Part shown: piece after piece, positions 52,324 through 64,000 of the stretch
Layout of the letters: every line of letters starts with the position of its first letter
How positions within the stretch are numbered: position 1 is the stretch's first letter
NCBI GenBank assembly: GCA_946965045.2
Contig: OX337234.1
Span: forward strand, 62,001 to 126,000
Source of the DNA: Epithemia pelagica
Taxonomy: Eukaryota; Bacillariophyta; Bacillariophyceae; Surirellales; Surirellaceae
Direction: 5' to 3'
Length of the DNA stretch: 64,000 bases
Position numbers and translations under genes: made by a program
Notes under the pieces: generated by a model
Seen by the model: only the letters and a program-made list of their open reading frames with translations
What the model was told of the DNA's origin: nothing
Database searches by the model: none

Positions 52324-55300
52324 TTAGATGACACTTCGATTGCCCGGCTCATCGTCAAAGGATTCCTTTCCTTGCCCCGTAGCAAACTGCTGCATCATCA
52401 TGGCCACCACTTCTTGTCCCCGATCTTCCCATTCTTGTCGATTCTTCAAGGCATAATTCAAGTATTCGTCACTTGAGACACCAAAGACACCACACAATTT
52501 CAACTTCTTGGCCAAGGGAATGATGTAAAAGTCAAAAAAGCCCATTTCGCCCTTGTACCAGTTTTCAGAAGGATCTGTTTCAGCCCGACCATCCAAATAG
52601 GCCTGGTAACATTCGCGGAAAAAGTTTTCATTCCATTTGCGGTACACATACCAATGTTGCATGGTATGCGAGACATCGGAAGCTTGAATCAAGTGCTCAA
52701 TCACAATGGTCGCCTTACGGTTGACGGTATCGCGAGGATTCTCTTCTGTCAAGACTTCGGCAAAGGCCTTGTCCCATCGGGCATTGCGCAACACCTTGAG
52801 TTCCTTATCGGCAATGTCCGTGGCCAAGACGGCTTGTACGACAAGTTGACGGAATCGATCAAATTCGGCCTCGGTTGCATGAATGCAGCGGCGCAAGTCG
52901 CGGTACTGATCAGTCTGCAACAAATCCCAAGCCAAATCAATGGAGTTCTGTTCCGCCACACTCTTGTTTCGGTACATGGTGGCCAGCGTCACATTTTCCT
53001 TGACCAATGTGGTATTGGGAACTCCGGCTGGTTGATGGAAAACAAGTAAGAGGTGTAAGACAAGACCGCTCGTTCAAACGACATGGCACATTCCATTTGG
53101 TTCAATGGTACTTACTGTGATCGACATCATGAATCAAGGCCGAAAAGACCATGGCCAATTGTGTGAGAGGATCCGAAGTGATTCCGTACGTGTGATCGTG
53201 CAAGGTGGAGGCCAACTTGCGTTCCTTTTCGCCATCATCCGGAGAGTTGGAGTCTTCGGATTCACTGCTATCTTCGTAGTTGATATCAGACGGCGCGACA
53301 ATACGAGACAACAATTTGGTCACCGACATGGTCACATGACAGGCATGTTCAAAACTGTGAAAGTCATTTTTGCGGTACATCGAGGCAATGGTACTAATGT
53401 AGGCACGGAGTTGTCCAATCACAGTCTGACCCAAATCAACCTGTTCCGGGTCTTCTTGCAGTTTCACGGCATGGGCATCAAATTCGGGCAAGGTGATAAT
53501 TTCCTTGACTTCGTCCAAACACGTCTTGTTGGGATCTTGAGTCCAATGAGAAGGTGCCAGAGACGACGACGGTCCATGCTTGGAGGAGGCTGCGGCCGTG
53601 GCATCACGTCGAGCCACGACTTGTTTCAAGAGTTGGGTAAAGATTTCCACTTGCCAATTGATCAAACGATCTTCCTTGTTGTCCGCCATTTCGGCAAAAC
53701 CCCACATGTCCTTGTCTTCGGGATCATTCTTAGCCGCCGTGTCTTCCGATTCTAACCAATAGGTTTGCAAGGTTCCCTTGCCCTTGGCCAAGACGAGATC
53801 TTGACGTTCCTGGACCCAATGCTCCTTGCCACCCTCTCGCAACAAATTGGCCGTTTCCTTGGACATGTGGATTCGGTTCGGGACACCCGTAGCTTCAATG
53901 CGAGCAGTGGTATTCACCGTGTCACCAAACAATTGGAATCGCGCACGGTCTCCTCGCAGTACACCGGCCGTAACAGTTCCACTGTGCAATCCCACACGTA
54001 CACCCAAATCACCAGTATCCGGACCAAGGGAGAGTTCCAACTTTTTGACCAAATGCTTGACGGCCTTGACTGTGTCACACGCGAATCGGGCCATGATCAA
54101 GGCATGATCCTTGGTGGGTTCCGGCAAACCAGCAACGGCCACATAACAGTCACCAACTGTTTCGACCTTGAAGACGTTGCGTTTTTTGGCAAGGCGGTCC
54201 AGTTCGGAAAAGATAGTCTCCAACAAGACAAAGACTTGACTCGGTTCGCGCACCGAAGACCAGGCTGTAAAGCCAGAAATATCGGCAAACATGATGGTTG
54301 TTTCCAAAAACAAATCAGCAATGGGCTTGGTACCTGCGGCATCTTTGCCACCATCCAAAAAGCTCTTGATTTGACCCTTGCTGGTGCGGCCAAGGAGGTA
54401 TCCCTTGCTCTTCTTGCCACCATTCGCTGCATCTTCCCGTTCTTCTCCTCCTGGCAACAAACGGTCTCGAATGTTACTGGGGAACATGGAGGACACAAAG
54501 GCATTGGATTGAGCCGCGTTTTCCACCAATTTTCGATTACGAACTTGAACCATGATATCGTACAAGAGAAAGACAACAATCATCAAAAAGAAGGTACCAG
54601 CCATGATACCGGCAAAGATTTCGGGAGTGCGGGACACATACGTGTCTTCAAAGTCTTGCGTCGGGTAGACCGTCATGCTGTATATGCAATGTCCAGGTGT
54701 ATTCACCACATTGGGGTTGGTGTACAACTCGGAAAAGTCAGCATCAATACGGGTATCGTCGTATTTGGGATCGTGCAAATCTCCCACACCAATAAAGTAG
54801 GCTTCCGGACCTTCAATCAAATAGGTATTGGTTTGATTACAAGTGTTGCGGAGTACCACATGAAGACCTTCAATCTCGGCAGGCAACAAATCTCGTAGCG
54901 GAGCATCCCATGACAAGCACCCTTGCACCATGCCGACAATTTTGGAATCTTGCTTGCCCACCTCCTCGTAGACGGGGTAAGTGACACAGGCATGGGGATG
55001 GTCATCAGCACTTTGTCCAGGCAACAAGGAATGAATGACTTCATGTTCTTCACGTTCCAAAGCACCACGAGTCAGCTTTTTAAAGAGTCCATACAAGGTT
55101 TCGTTGCGCAAAATCTCGTGGGCCGCATAGACATCGTAATTGTCCTTGTTGGAGGCAAGATTGAAATTCACAGCTCGGTACGTCGGAAAGGGTGGCGTGC
55201 GATGAAGTTGCAAATAGAAAACATCCGATGTATTGTCCGGAACAGGTTGCCCAGCGACAAACTTTTTGACGTATGGCGTGTATTGTTCCGGTTTAAAGGT

Positions 55301-56097
55301 AAAACCCGGACTGAGACGATGACTTTCGGCGATAATTTCTTCGTATCGGGGGTTGATCCACTCAATATAGGCATCCAATTCATCGGGTTCCGCCTTTTTG
55401 GCGACACTGAGAATTTGCATGTTGGATTGGACCCGGACCCGGCGTCCGTATTCTTCAAAGTCGGGAGGAGCATAAAAGGGCATTTTGGCACCAGCCGCAA
55501 CCATGCCCGATGTTACCACAGCCGACAAGGTTTCAAAGGACAACCGTGTTGCACGCTGTTGTTCCACACCCGATGAAACCAATGTGGCTCCAAATTGATT
55601 AAACTGGAATGTATCACAAAGGAACAAAGAACTAGAGGTGAGACTCGATTGACCTAGGGCAAAAACTACCCATAGAAACACAGATTGAAGGTGGGGTAGC
55701 ACGATCACAGAGAATGCTCCATCATAGAAAAACGTACCGCGTTGTCAAAATCTTCTTCTTCGGCATCCTTGAGGAATCGGTAGGTAGTGGCAATCACAGT
55801 GACTGCCACGGCACAAATCAAAATCAAAACGACAACACGAAGAAACCGGATACGATTGGTATCGTGTCGACTCATTTGATTCACCACTCGGACTTCTTCT
55901 TGGACCTGACCATTGGTGGAAGATTCTTCATTGGACGATCCTCCTCGACTCAAACTGGCTGTATCGTAGTTTTCATCTTCATCCTTTGGCTGCTGGTTGG
56001 CATCAAACGAGGCTTCTTCCACAGGAGGACGATCCTCGTCTCTGTCGGGAGTTCCATGACTCATGCTCGCCTTTTTCGGACGAATGAGGGAACCCAT
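52324..56097 (-). CDS. Receptor-type nucleotide cyclase fused to cyclic-nucleotide phosphodiesterase
   Basis: Exons 56097-55738, 55603-53116 and 53027-52324 (1,183 residues), all junctions in frame. A cytosolic Ser/Glu-rich N terminus leads to a membrane helix at about residues 85-108 (FLRVVVLILICAVAVTVIA). A ~330-residue ectodomain follows, beginning FNQFGATLVSSG with PFYAPPDFEEYG and a CHASE-like look. Helix two lies near residue 455 (AGIMAGTFFLMIVVFLL). The class III cyclase domain at about 545-735 has the metal Asps in MFADISGFTAW and VGDCYVAVAGLPEP, plus GLHSGTVTAGVLRGDR and LFGDTVNTTARIEA. The HD-type phosphodiesterase at about 860-1160 has FHSFEHACHVT, SALIHDVDH and QASDVSHTMQHW. The enzyme would both make and degrade a cyclic nucleotide. 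Glu in KVETVGD favours GTP, but Gln in FQLFGD replaces the Cys typical of guanylyl cyclases. Confidence 0.92.
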
Positions 56098-58540
56098 TGT
56101 GTCTGTGTGCTTGCTCGTGTTCTTTTACGACTGAGATTTGACGGATTCAAGAAATAATGTCCTTCTTCTCAAAAACAGTTTGCCAGAGGTTTCGATAACA
56201 AGTCCAACAAGATTTTTTGAGATACCTTCTGTTTTCCCAAGAATGGCATACGAGTAGAGTGGTCACTTCCTCCAACCTCAAAATGTGACGGCAGTTGGGA
56301 TTTCTTGTTGGGCAATGACGTCACGTGAGGTTCTTGAAGGTGTCCAAAATGTAAATTCCGACTAGCCTAGCCCGACAGTGACCCATTCAGAATTATACGT
56401 AATAAACTTGTTGGGTGCGTCTCCACTACGGATCAAACGACGAATGACGAATGCCCAAGGGAATGAGGTCATTCATGGAGTGGTAGGGCCTAAGAATGTC
56501 AAACGCGAAAGACACGATTGGAGGGAACTATTGACACTGGTAAATGGATCCCGGACACTGGATATTCGTGTATTTACTGGCTGACGAAAAGTGGGCGTAG
56601 TCCCTAGCTCTCGGTTAACTCTCCGAATCCCGAATCCGGAAGCTAAAGGGATTCTCTGTTCTCTCCGTTGGATGTCTTTCGGTTCTTGTTTTTTCGAAAG
56701 AGGTAGTCCCGCTAAGGGATATCAGTACCAATACCCGGCAAAATCAGGCACAGAGCGATATCAAATATCAAACAAATCCCTCCATCGTTCGCAATTCGCA
56801 ACCAGAATATCCATTTAATACTGTATTGAAGTTCGAATCGTTTGGGGGAGATATGCGCACCTCGAACCTCGAACCTCGCTTTTTGCACCCTGCTTTCTCT
56901 TGTCTCTCTCTTTTCTCTTTTCCCTTTCCTTTTGAGATTTATCGACAATAATTCTTGAAATCCAATAATCGACCGATACCATTCACCACATTGCGTCATT
57001 GCGTAGAGTACTCAACTCCAATCACATGATAGTACTACTCGTAATAATGATCTCTCTCTACGAGTAGCGTATAATATCGATGACGGTCGTACGTCATGCC
57101 CCATGCCCCATCATGGGGTGACACGTGACGGCATCACCAAACACAGTGGGACATTCTTTTATTTCTGGCATCTCAATTCTCAGTTTCATGATGTCTACCG
57201 TGTACCGAGTTGTCCATCTGCTTCATACTTTGACGATGGATGACGGCTGTGTGTGCGTTCTTCGTTTTGCCCGAGTTGTGTGGAAGTCGTCGTCTTTCTG
57301 GCTGGCTGTGTGTGTCTTTCTTCTTGGTCGATTCCAAGAACCTCCGGAAAGGACGGAGGGCTATTTGTTGTACTAGCTAGTAGCGTGACCATTGACCAGA
57401 GTAGTCTCTCAACACTCTCAACAATCCAGACAACGAATGCCAAGCGTCTCAAAATGACTACTTGTGCATGATGGTTCACATCTGGGGCGACATGCCACAC
57501 AACCGGATACATACAAAGCCCAACTATACTTGAGACGGACGAGGTTCCGGAAAGACCTCCACCCTTTCTTTCCGAATGTTCATCACCGCCGATGCATCTG
57601 GACCATCGTTTCTTGTCCGCACCACCACTAGTATTGCCATCAGAATCTTTTTCTTCTCTGTAGGAGGAGTCTATACGAAACGAAGAGATCCATGATATCA
57701 TGATGAATGGGGATGACGGTAATGACCCGTGTTTGGTCGTCGCTCCTTCGTTCCTGCACTTGGGGGTATGGGAGTAGATAGATGATATCATACTACTAAC
57801 TCTAGTCCAGTCCCATGGTGAACCATCTGTCGCTACGAAACAAAGAGGTCCATGATCATGATGAATGGGGATGATGGTGATGACCCGTGTTTGGTCGTCG
57901 CTCCTTCATTACACTGCACTTGGGGGTATAGGAGTAGATAATACCATACTACCTTCTAACTCTAGTCCAGTCCCATGGTGAACCATCCGCAGTCCCTTCA
58001 CCCAGACGAGGCAGTCCGAGCGAGCCATATGCGTTCGCAATATGTCGAGAGTGGCAGTGGTGGAGAAAAAAAGGCCAGAACAAAGCTCACACAATGACAA
58101 CGGGGTGGGGGGCATGCCCTTTGCGGCGTTCCCAATGCGAACTCCACATACAAAAAATTACCTTTCAACCCCCCAAAGACTCCGACTCCACCCCCCGAAA
58201 TGGAGATGCGGAACGACACAGAGGCATCTGGCGTACACCAAAACTCACAGTCGAGACAAACGCACGATCCAGTCGTATTGGGCCCCGGATGATACCGAAA
58301 ATGGAACCTGAATAGTACACTTTGATATACAGTGACATGACGCAATTCTCCCAGATTCCAACACTGCACAGGGAAAGAGTCGAACAATCTTTCGGTCTCG
58401 GCCACTCCACGACAAGGGCGAACAGCGCCAGCAGCAACCGTAGCAGCAGCAGCATCCGCAACAACTCCACCGATCAAACCGGTAACCTATAGAGAATATT
58501 GAAACCGGCATCTGGATGGATATTGAGTGATTGGGAGTGT

Positions 58541-58572
<32 letters not shown>

Positions 58573-58850
58573 GCAATTGATTGTTGATTGTTCTCACTCT
58601 CTCGTATTGATTTTCTGGGTAAGAACAGTATTATTATTTGGACAACACCCAGCAACAGTCTCTCGTTTACGGACGGCACTCTCTCACACCATTGTTGCAT
58701 CGTTGTCGTCTGTTTGCTTCTGTTTGTTGGTTTGGATTCCTACTACTACTACTTCTTCTCGCAGATCTTGTGTGTGCTCTTTGGGAATTGACAAGAACAA
58801 CAAGCACTACCTAGAACAAGAACCAGAAAAAACAACACTAAAACAACACC
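56098..58850. other. Intergenic, 2.75 kb, divergent promoters of the cyclase gene and member E
   Basis: It includes a 160-bp tandem duplication (57674-57989) and a CT run at about 58545-58572. A minus-strand frame of 198 codons (57195-57791) overlaps the duplication and shows no domain. I see no RNA gene. Confidence 0.45.
57674..57989. repeat. Tandem duplication, ~160-bp unit
   Basis: TACGAAACGAAGAG at 57674 and TACGAAACAAAGAG at 57834 start two copies that share GATGAATGGGGATGA, GACCCGTGTTTGGTCGTCGC, GCACTTGGGGGTAT and CCAGTCCCATGGTGAACCATC, with scattered substitutions and indels. Confidence 0.85.
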
Positions 58851-61698
58851 ATGATGAAATCATTCCACTGGTTGTTCCTGGCCTTGGCGGCTGCGGTTGA
58901 GCACCATCACCACGAGAAGAATCGCATTCCCACCTTTTCCACAGAAGACGTTTTGGAGGGTCGGGTCGACACGGCCTTGGCCGAAATTTGGCAATCGACG
59001 GGCATTTTGGCTCTCTCCATCAAAGAAGAAGAAGAAGAAGGTCATTCGGGTGCTGCATCGTCGTTTTCCACAACCGACGCGCTCCAAGGCTTGTGTCGTT
59101 GCCAGTCCGCCTTGCAAGACTATCATCATGCGCGACAAGAACAACAACAACAACACGACCAGTCACCGCAAGTCGTGCAACATGCCCCGTTGCACGACGA
59201 TGCCACCACGTGGCGCACCACCTTGGCCACGGCCACAGTGGGTACCACCCCCTTGCCCTTGTGGTTACCAAAGAAGGAGGAGGAATCCTCACCGTGGCCC
59301 TGTTCGTCCGACACCTTTACCGCCCTGGAAGAATTGCGCGATCGCGTCAGTGGGGCCACGCAAGTTTTCCTTCACGCCTTGGATCGCTATCTGGCCCAGC
59401 ATCAACGATCATTCAACCACGACCACAAGGACCAGCAGCCGTATTTGATGCGCCATGCCTATGGAGGAGGCTATCACACCGTGGCCGAATTGCAAGCGGC
59501 GGGCAATCATTTGGAACATTTTCACATTTATGACAAGGCAGCATCATCATCATCCCACAAGGCAACATTAACAACACTAGGAGATTCTGGTTCGACACCA
59601 TTTCAAGAAGAAATAGAAGATGAACAAGACCACGAGGTGGATTCCAGTCGTCCTCCTACTTTGAACTGGCATACCGATGCGGGCTTGTTTTTGAGTTTTG
59701 TGCCGGCCGTGAATTGTCATGGTGATGAGAACGACGACTCGTCCAGGAGGATGGTCGATGATTCCTTTGTCTTGCCCAATGGACAACGAGCCATTTTTGA
59801 CAATCCCAATCATGTCGTGGTATTCATGCTGGGAGCCGGAGCCCAACATTGGTTGCAACTGCCGCAGCAGCACAACCAAAACGACATGAACAAGCCCTTG
59901 CTGCAAGCCACTCGTCATGCCGTCCACATGCCGGCCGGACAGGTGCGGGCCTGGTATGGAATGAGTACGTAGGAAAGACGAAACCAATGGCCATTTTGAA
60001 ATGAGTGTAGTTTGAAACTTGTTTGGTTCTGACACGCTTCTTGTTGTCGGTGTTACTTTTTTGTTTCGCAGTGACCTTGGTACCCGACATTGCCATTGTG
60101 CAAGAACATCCAGAACCCCAAACCTTTGGAGACATGAAACGTCGACTCAGTCAACACGCCGCCGCAACAGCACGACGACAAGAGACGAGCAGCTCCCTGT
60201 TGTCGTCCACCAGTCGCCGTCGTACCTCCAGGACCAAAGATACCAACCAGCATGACGACGATCACTTGTTTTCCTGGACGCCCACCACGCAACGGACCCT
60301 GTCGATTGGATGTGGAGCCTACACCCCTGTAAGCGAGTTGGAGGAGGAATCAGATGCCAGCATGGCAAATGGGAACGGCAACGACAAGGACCAACTGCTC
60401 TTTTTGGGTGGTCGTCGTCTGCGTGCCGACCATGTCCAAAGTCCCGATGCCTGTAACAATTCGACCAATTTCTTTTGTTGGATGTCGTGCATGGACATTC
60501 CCGATGCGGGTCGGATTGAAGAGCGCTTGAACGATGGTCAATCCTTGTATTGCATGGACCCGGCCATTTACGATGGCACGGCCCATCACAAGGTAAAGGC
60601 TGCCACGGAACCCTGTGCCCAAGGCCATGTGCACAATGCCAATTGTTTGGGCCAATGGGCTCCCACGGCGCACGGGGTCACACCCTACGACTTTCCCCAA
60701 TACGACCACCACCACAGTACGAATGACGATCCTGATCCTCATAATCATGATCCTGATGATACCAACAGTACCAATGTCGACTTTTGTTATGGTGGAACCT
60801 CCATGTACATGGATGGATTTCATTGGACCGATACAACCTGTGTCATTTACTTGTTTCCTGAATGGGTCTTGTCGACCCAAGGCAAATTGGCCGCCGCCGG
60901 AATTGGAACCGTCATGTTTGGAGCGGGTTTGGAATGGGTCATTTATTGGCGCCGATGGACCATGACCAGCTTGTCGTCGTCGAGTACCAGTCGACCCCTG
61001 CGCATGGTCACATCGGGTCTCTTTTATGGCTTGCAATTGTCCATGGGATACATGCTCATGCTCGTGATCATGACCTATAGTGGGGTCTTGTACGTATCAT
61101 CATGACTCCTGACACGTGTGGTGCTGCTGCTTGGTCATTGCCCTGTTGGACTCTCAAACATGTTCTTGTGTTTGGTGTTGTTTGTTTCCACAGATTCTTT
61201 TGTACCATCATGGGGTTGGTAATGGGACATGTCTTGTTCAATAGCAAAGATGCCGTCTTTGCCCACAAGAAAAAGCCGCACGAGCAAGAGAATGACATGA
61301 CACCATCAGAAGGAGAAGGCACCAAGAATGGTCGACCCGCACATGGAACTGGATTGGCCGCCACCATGTCCACGACACGGTCGGCGGGGAGTAGTCGATT
61401 TTTGCACTTGCATGCCTTTCAAAGTCAACGCATGAATGCTGCCACGGATGACGAAGAAGTGGGAACGGCCACCTTGGATACAACGAATCCATCCACCACC
61501 TGTCCTTGCAACGGGGATAGTAGTAGTGGTGGCGGTAGCAGTCACAATGACACGGCTGCCAATAACGATTTGATTGTCGATGACAGCTCGCTCTTGGCCG
61601 CAACAACGACGACCACAAAACCATCTCGTACACCGACGGCGGAAACAGACTGGAACATTCCCGAGGGTGCAACGCCCTGTTGTCAAAATGAATTGTAA
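58851..61698 (+). CDS. Family member E: oxygenase-like domain fused to Ctr copper transporter (shortest copy)
   Basis: Exons 58851-59964, 60072-61089 and 61194-61698 (878 residues). The ATG gives a clean signal peptide (MMKSFHWLFLALAAAVE) followed at once by HHHH. Exon 1: IWQSTGILALS (DIOX-N-like), HLEHFHIYDK at residue 220, NWHTDAGLFLSFVPA with the HxD at 274/276, TRHAVHMPAGQVRAWYGM with His at 356 and Arg near 366. Exon 2: ACNNSTNFFCWMSCMDIPD near 497, LYCMDPAIY, a His/Asp-rich loop (HHHSTNDDPDPHNHDPDD), FCYGGTSMYMDGFHW near 615, and MLVIMTYSGVL (Asn of MTYN is Ser). Exon 3: GLVMGHVLFN, then a short Thr/Ser tail ending EGATPCCQNEL. No plastid ASAFAP-type motif follows the signal peptide. 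It is the simplest copy for defining the domain plan. Confidence 0.84.
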
Positions 61699-62434
61699 CG
61701 ACCAACCAGACCAATCATGCCACCAACCAAACCAAATCAATTTGCATATATTCTATACCTATATACACAAACGCTACTCCAGGTCCATTTTGACCTGTTT
61801 CGTGACGCTTGCTCACCTATTATCCCCCTCCTGCTCCTTCTTACTACTCCTAACAATAGCTAGAGCATGATAGATGATAGTAGATGATACTCATACACAT
61901 GATACGGATAGTCTCGATATTGTAGAGACATTCTTGGAAAGCGTCTCCACTCTCCACTCTCCACTCTCCACACTGGAGCCCGGCTCTCGTGAATCTGGAA
62001 GGCACAAAACACTTCAACTTCGATAATACTCAAACTCCTATACTGAAAGAATTTCTCCGTTACCCACGAGGAGCGCCCTGCGACGAGGAGTCCCCCGGGG
62101 CTATTAAAGTACTCGTATGTTAGCTTCCTGTGTCACGAGGAGTCGTGCCAGCGCACCGTAGGTAATCTTCGGTCTTCCTAAGTGATCGGTTCTCTCAATG
62201 GATACTTAGTAGTCGTGATCCTAATTAGTGTTACACAATTAAGCTTGCCCTACTTTCGATGGGGCACTAGGTAATCTTTAAATGTTTGTAAATAACCCCG
62301 TCACTTATACACACCACAACAAGATCTTCTCAGTTTTTTCTTTGCGGGAAAGAGGTTGAATAATCCAACCAAGATCTTCTTCTTCTTCTTCTGCAGTGAG
62401 AGTGAACGATAAACAGCAGAGCAGTATCATCATC
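61699..62434. other. Intergenic, no gene recognised
   Basis: It contains a CTCCACT tandem repeat near 61950 and the presumed promoter of the next gene. Several short pyrimidine runs lie near 62380. Confidence 0.45.
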
Positions 62435-64000
62435 ATGAGCAAGGTTCAGTTTGATGCAGAAGCACCAGCGGAGGAAGTTCCGATTGTGGCTATGGACGAC
62501 AACGACCATGAAGAGGAGGAGGACGAAGAACCAGAAAAGAATTCCAAGAGTTTTAAAGAAAGCATGGCCTCTTTTATCAATGCCGAAGGTCGTCCCATTC
62601 AATGGATTTACGATCGATGCAATGGTCATGAACGGGTCATGGATCCGGATTCCAAACCCTGTTGTTGTCTCATGTTCCCCAATGGGTTTTTGAAATTGGC
62701 ACCTGGTAAGAGAAAGAAAGTGACTGATGACTTGTGTGTGTGTGTGTGTGTTTGTTTGTCCTTGTTTGTTGTGTGTCGTCGAGCGAGGTTTGTGACATGC
62801 TTTTGCATTGGTTTGTTGGACTACATCTTCTGATTCGTTATGGTCGTTCCACCATTGTTTGTGTTTGCTTTCACACAGGCTTGTTGGAGTCGAATCCCTT
62901 TATGGAATGTTTTGGTCGCATTGGCTTTATTCATCCCGAATGGTTCCAGGTGCGCAAGGTGATTTTTTTGGTGGCCATGCTCATGAGTACCATTGGTTGG
63001 TCCTGCATCTTGTTGACCGACTTGAGTATTTCCAAGGATTTCAAAGTCTTGCAACATTTTCATTTTAGCAAGGGCGACGTCAAATACGGCTTTGTCGAAA
63101 GCGAAAATGGCAACTTGTCGGGCCTCGTCGAAGGCAGCACTCGCCTCTATGTGGGCTTGTCCGCCGTGGCCTGGGAACAAACCGTCATTAACGTGACCTT
63201 TGAAGATATTGACGCCATTGTCAATGCCAACCCCGGCATTACCGAAGAGGAATTTCGTCGCGATTTCGTGGATCAATTCAAGACCAAGAATCAGTTTGTC
63301 ACGGGCTTTGATGAATTTTGTGATGGAGATTCGCGGGTCTGGTTCGTCGAAGAAGACCAATGTGACAAGTGCGAAGAGGCTTCGACCAAAATGATTCGCA
63401 GGTACGTACGCGTGTGTTGTTGTTGTTGGAAAACAATCATGTGTATTGGAGTTACCCCTGTTCTTCTTTTTGTTCTCATCCTAATCGTTGCACCAATGCA
63501 AATAGTATCATCATGGCGACTGTCTTTTACTTTTTTACCTTCAAGAACGATTGGCTTCGCTTCTGGGTGAATTACGATGTCAATTGTCAAAAGTTCATGT
63601 CCGTCGCTGTCGCCTGCATTACGGTCGGATTGGCCCTCCGCACCTTTTTTACCTACCGGAACGAATGTTTTGATTCCTTTCACGACGGAGACAATTGCTT
63701 TTTCATCAATGGGACCCGTGTGGACTGTACCATTTATGATACCATTGCCGATGACGATACCGTACCACTCACGCCGGAAGAAGAAGAATTGTTGGCGAGT
63801 GTTTCCACAGCCAATTTGGATTGGGATGCTGGTCCGTGTTATATTTTGTTGGGCGGTGCCGTCTTTATTCGACTCTTTAGCATGTTGTGCAACTTGACCG
63901 TACCCACCCCGCCCATTACCCGCAATCGCGAAATGCAATGGGAATACGAACGCATCGCCCAAGAACAAGATGCCAAGGAACCGAATTTGCGTAAAAGCGA
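62435..64000 (+). CDS. Four-pass membrane protein of unknown function (3' end beyond window)
   Basis: Exons 62435-62705, 62879-63401 and 63506 to the edge, in frame across both junctions (donors GTAAGA and GTACGT). The start MSKVQFDAEAP opens an acidic N terminus. A Cys cluster (KPCCCLMFPNGF) precedes a first membrane helix (VIFLVAMLMSTIGWSCILL). A ~140-residue loop follows with an N-glycosylation-like NVTF and CDKCEE. Exon 3 gives helices near IIMATVFYFF, FMSVAVACITVGLALRTFF and CYILLGGAVFIRLFSMLCNL, then a charged tail cut by the edge. The layout (four helices, one large Cys-containing loop) is like tetraspanin or claudin topology, but I see no family signature. Function unknown. Confidence 0.75.

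Overview
The window is nuclear DNA from a eukaryotic microalga, most likely a diatom. The signs are intron-containing genes with short introns (75-274 bp, mostly with GTACGT or GTAAGT donors), a Copia retrotransposon of the kind common in diatoms, a receptor cyclase-phosphodiesterase fusion of the type found in stramenopiles, a plant/alga-type TOP6A, and many Ser/Thr/Asn/His homopolymer tracts from trinucleotide repeats. A raphid pennate with a repeat-rich genome would fit, but I cannot name the species from sequence alone.

Layout. 1-315: 5' part of a small secreted Gly/Lys-rich protein gene. 1094-9393: a complete, young Copia element on the minus strand with 758-bp LTRs differing at 3 positions, TSD GATCC, one gag-pol ORF and an extra leader ORF. 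9973-10281: a paralogous piece of the first gene. 10448-12313: a low-complexity FG-containing protein. 12694-16746: family member A (minus). 17518-17780: a MITE-like element. 18251-20219: TOP6A, spliced from three exons. 21691-24722: a PPR gene with two disabling lesions. 25497-26719: repeats made by serial duplication of the 3' flank of the next gene. 26720-27991: thiamine pyrophosphokinase. 28067-36311: a full-length non-LTR retrotransposon (minus) between perfect 17-bp TSDs. 36440-36967: a possible small gene. 37653-41080, 43526-46627 and 47925-51398: family members B, C and D (plus). 52324-56097: receptor-type nucleotide cyclase-phosphodiesterase (minus). 58851-61698: family member E (plus). 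62435 to the end: a four-pass membrane protein, cut by the window edge.

The most interesting content is family A-E. Each gene has three exons with introns at identical positions and phases. Each encodes one polypeptide: a signal peptide or anchor, a 2-oxoglutarate/Fe(II)-oxygenase-like domain (HxD ... H ... R), a cysteine-rich ectodomain, a complete Ctr-type copper transporter (MYM, MxxxM, GxxxG) and a cytosolic tail that in four of five copies ends in a conserved ATPCC motif. The sequence supports a membrane protein that displays an oxygenase-like domain outside the membrane and a copper pore within it. The biochemical role is inferred. The five copies look like a local expansion later broken up by other genes and transposon insertions.

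The retroelements carry a second set of observations: a LINE whose sense strand ends in oligo(T) rather than poly(A), an ATGA stop-start overlap between its ORFs, and a Copia element with an unexplained upstream ORF.
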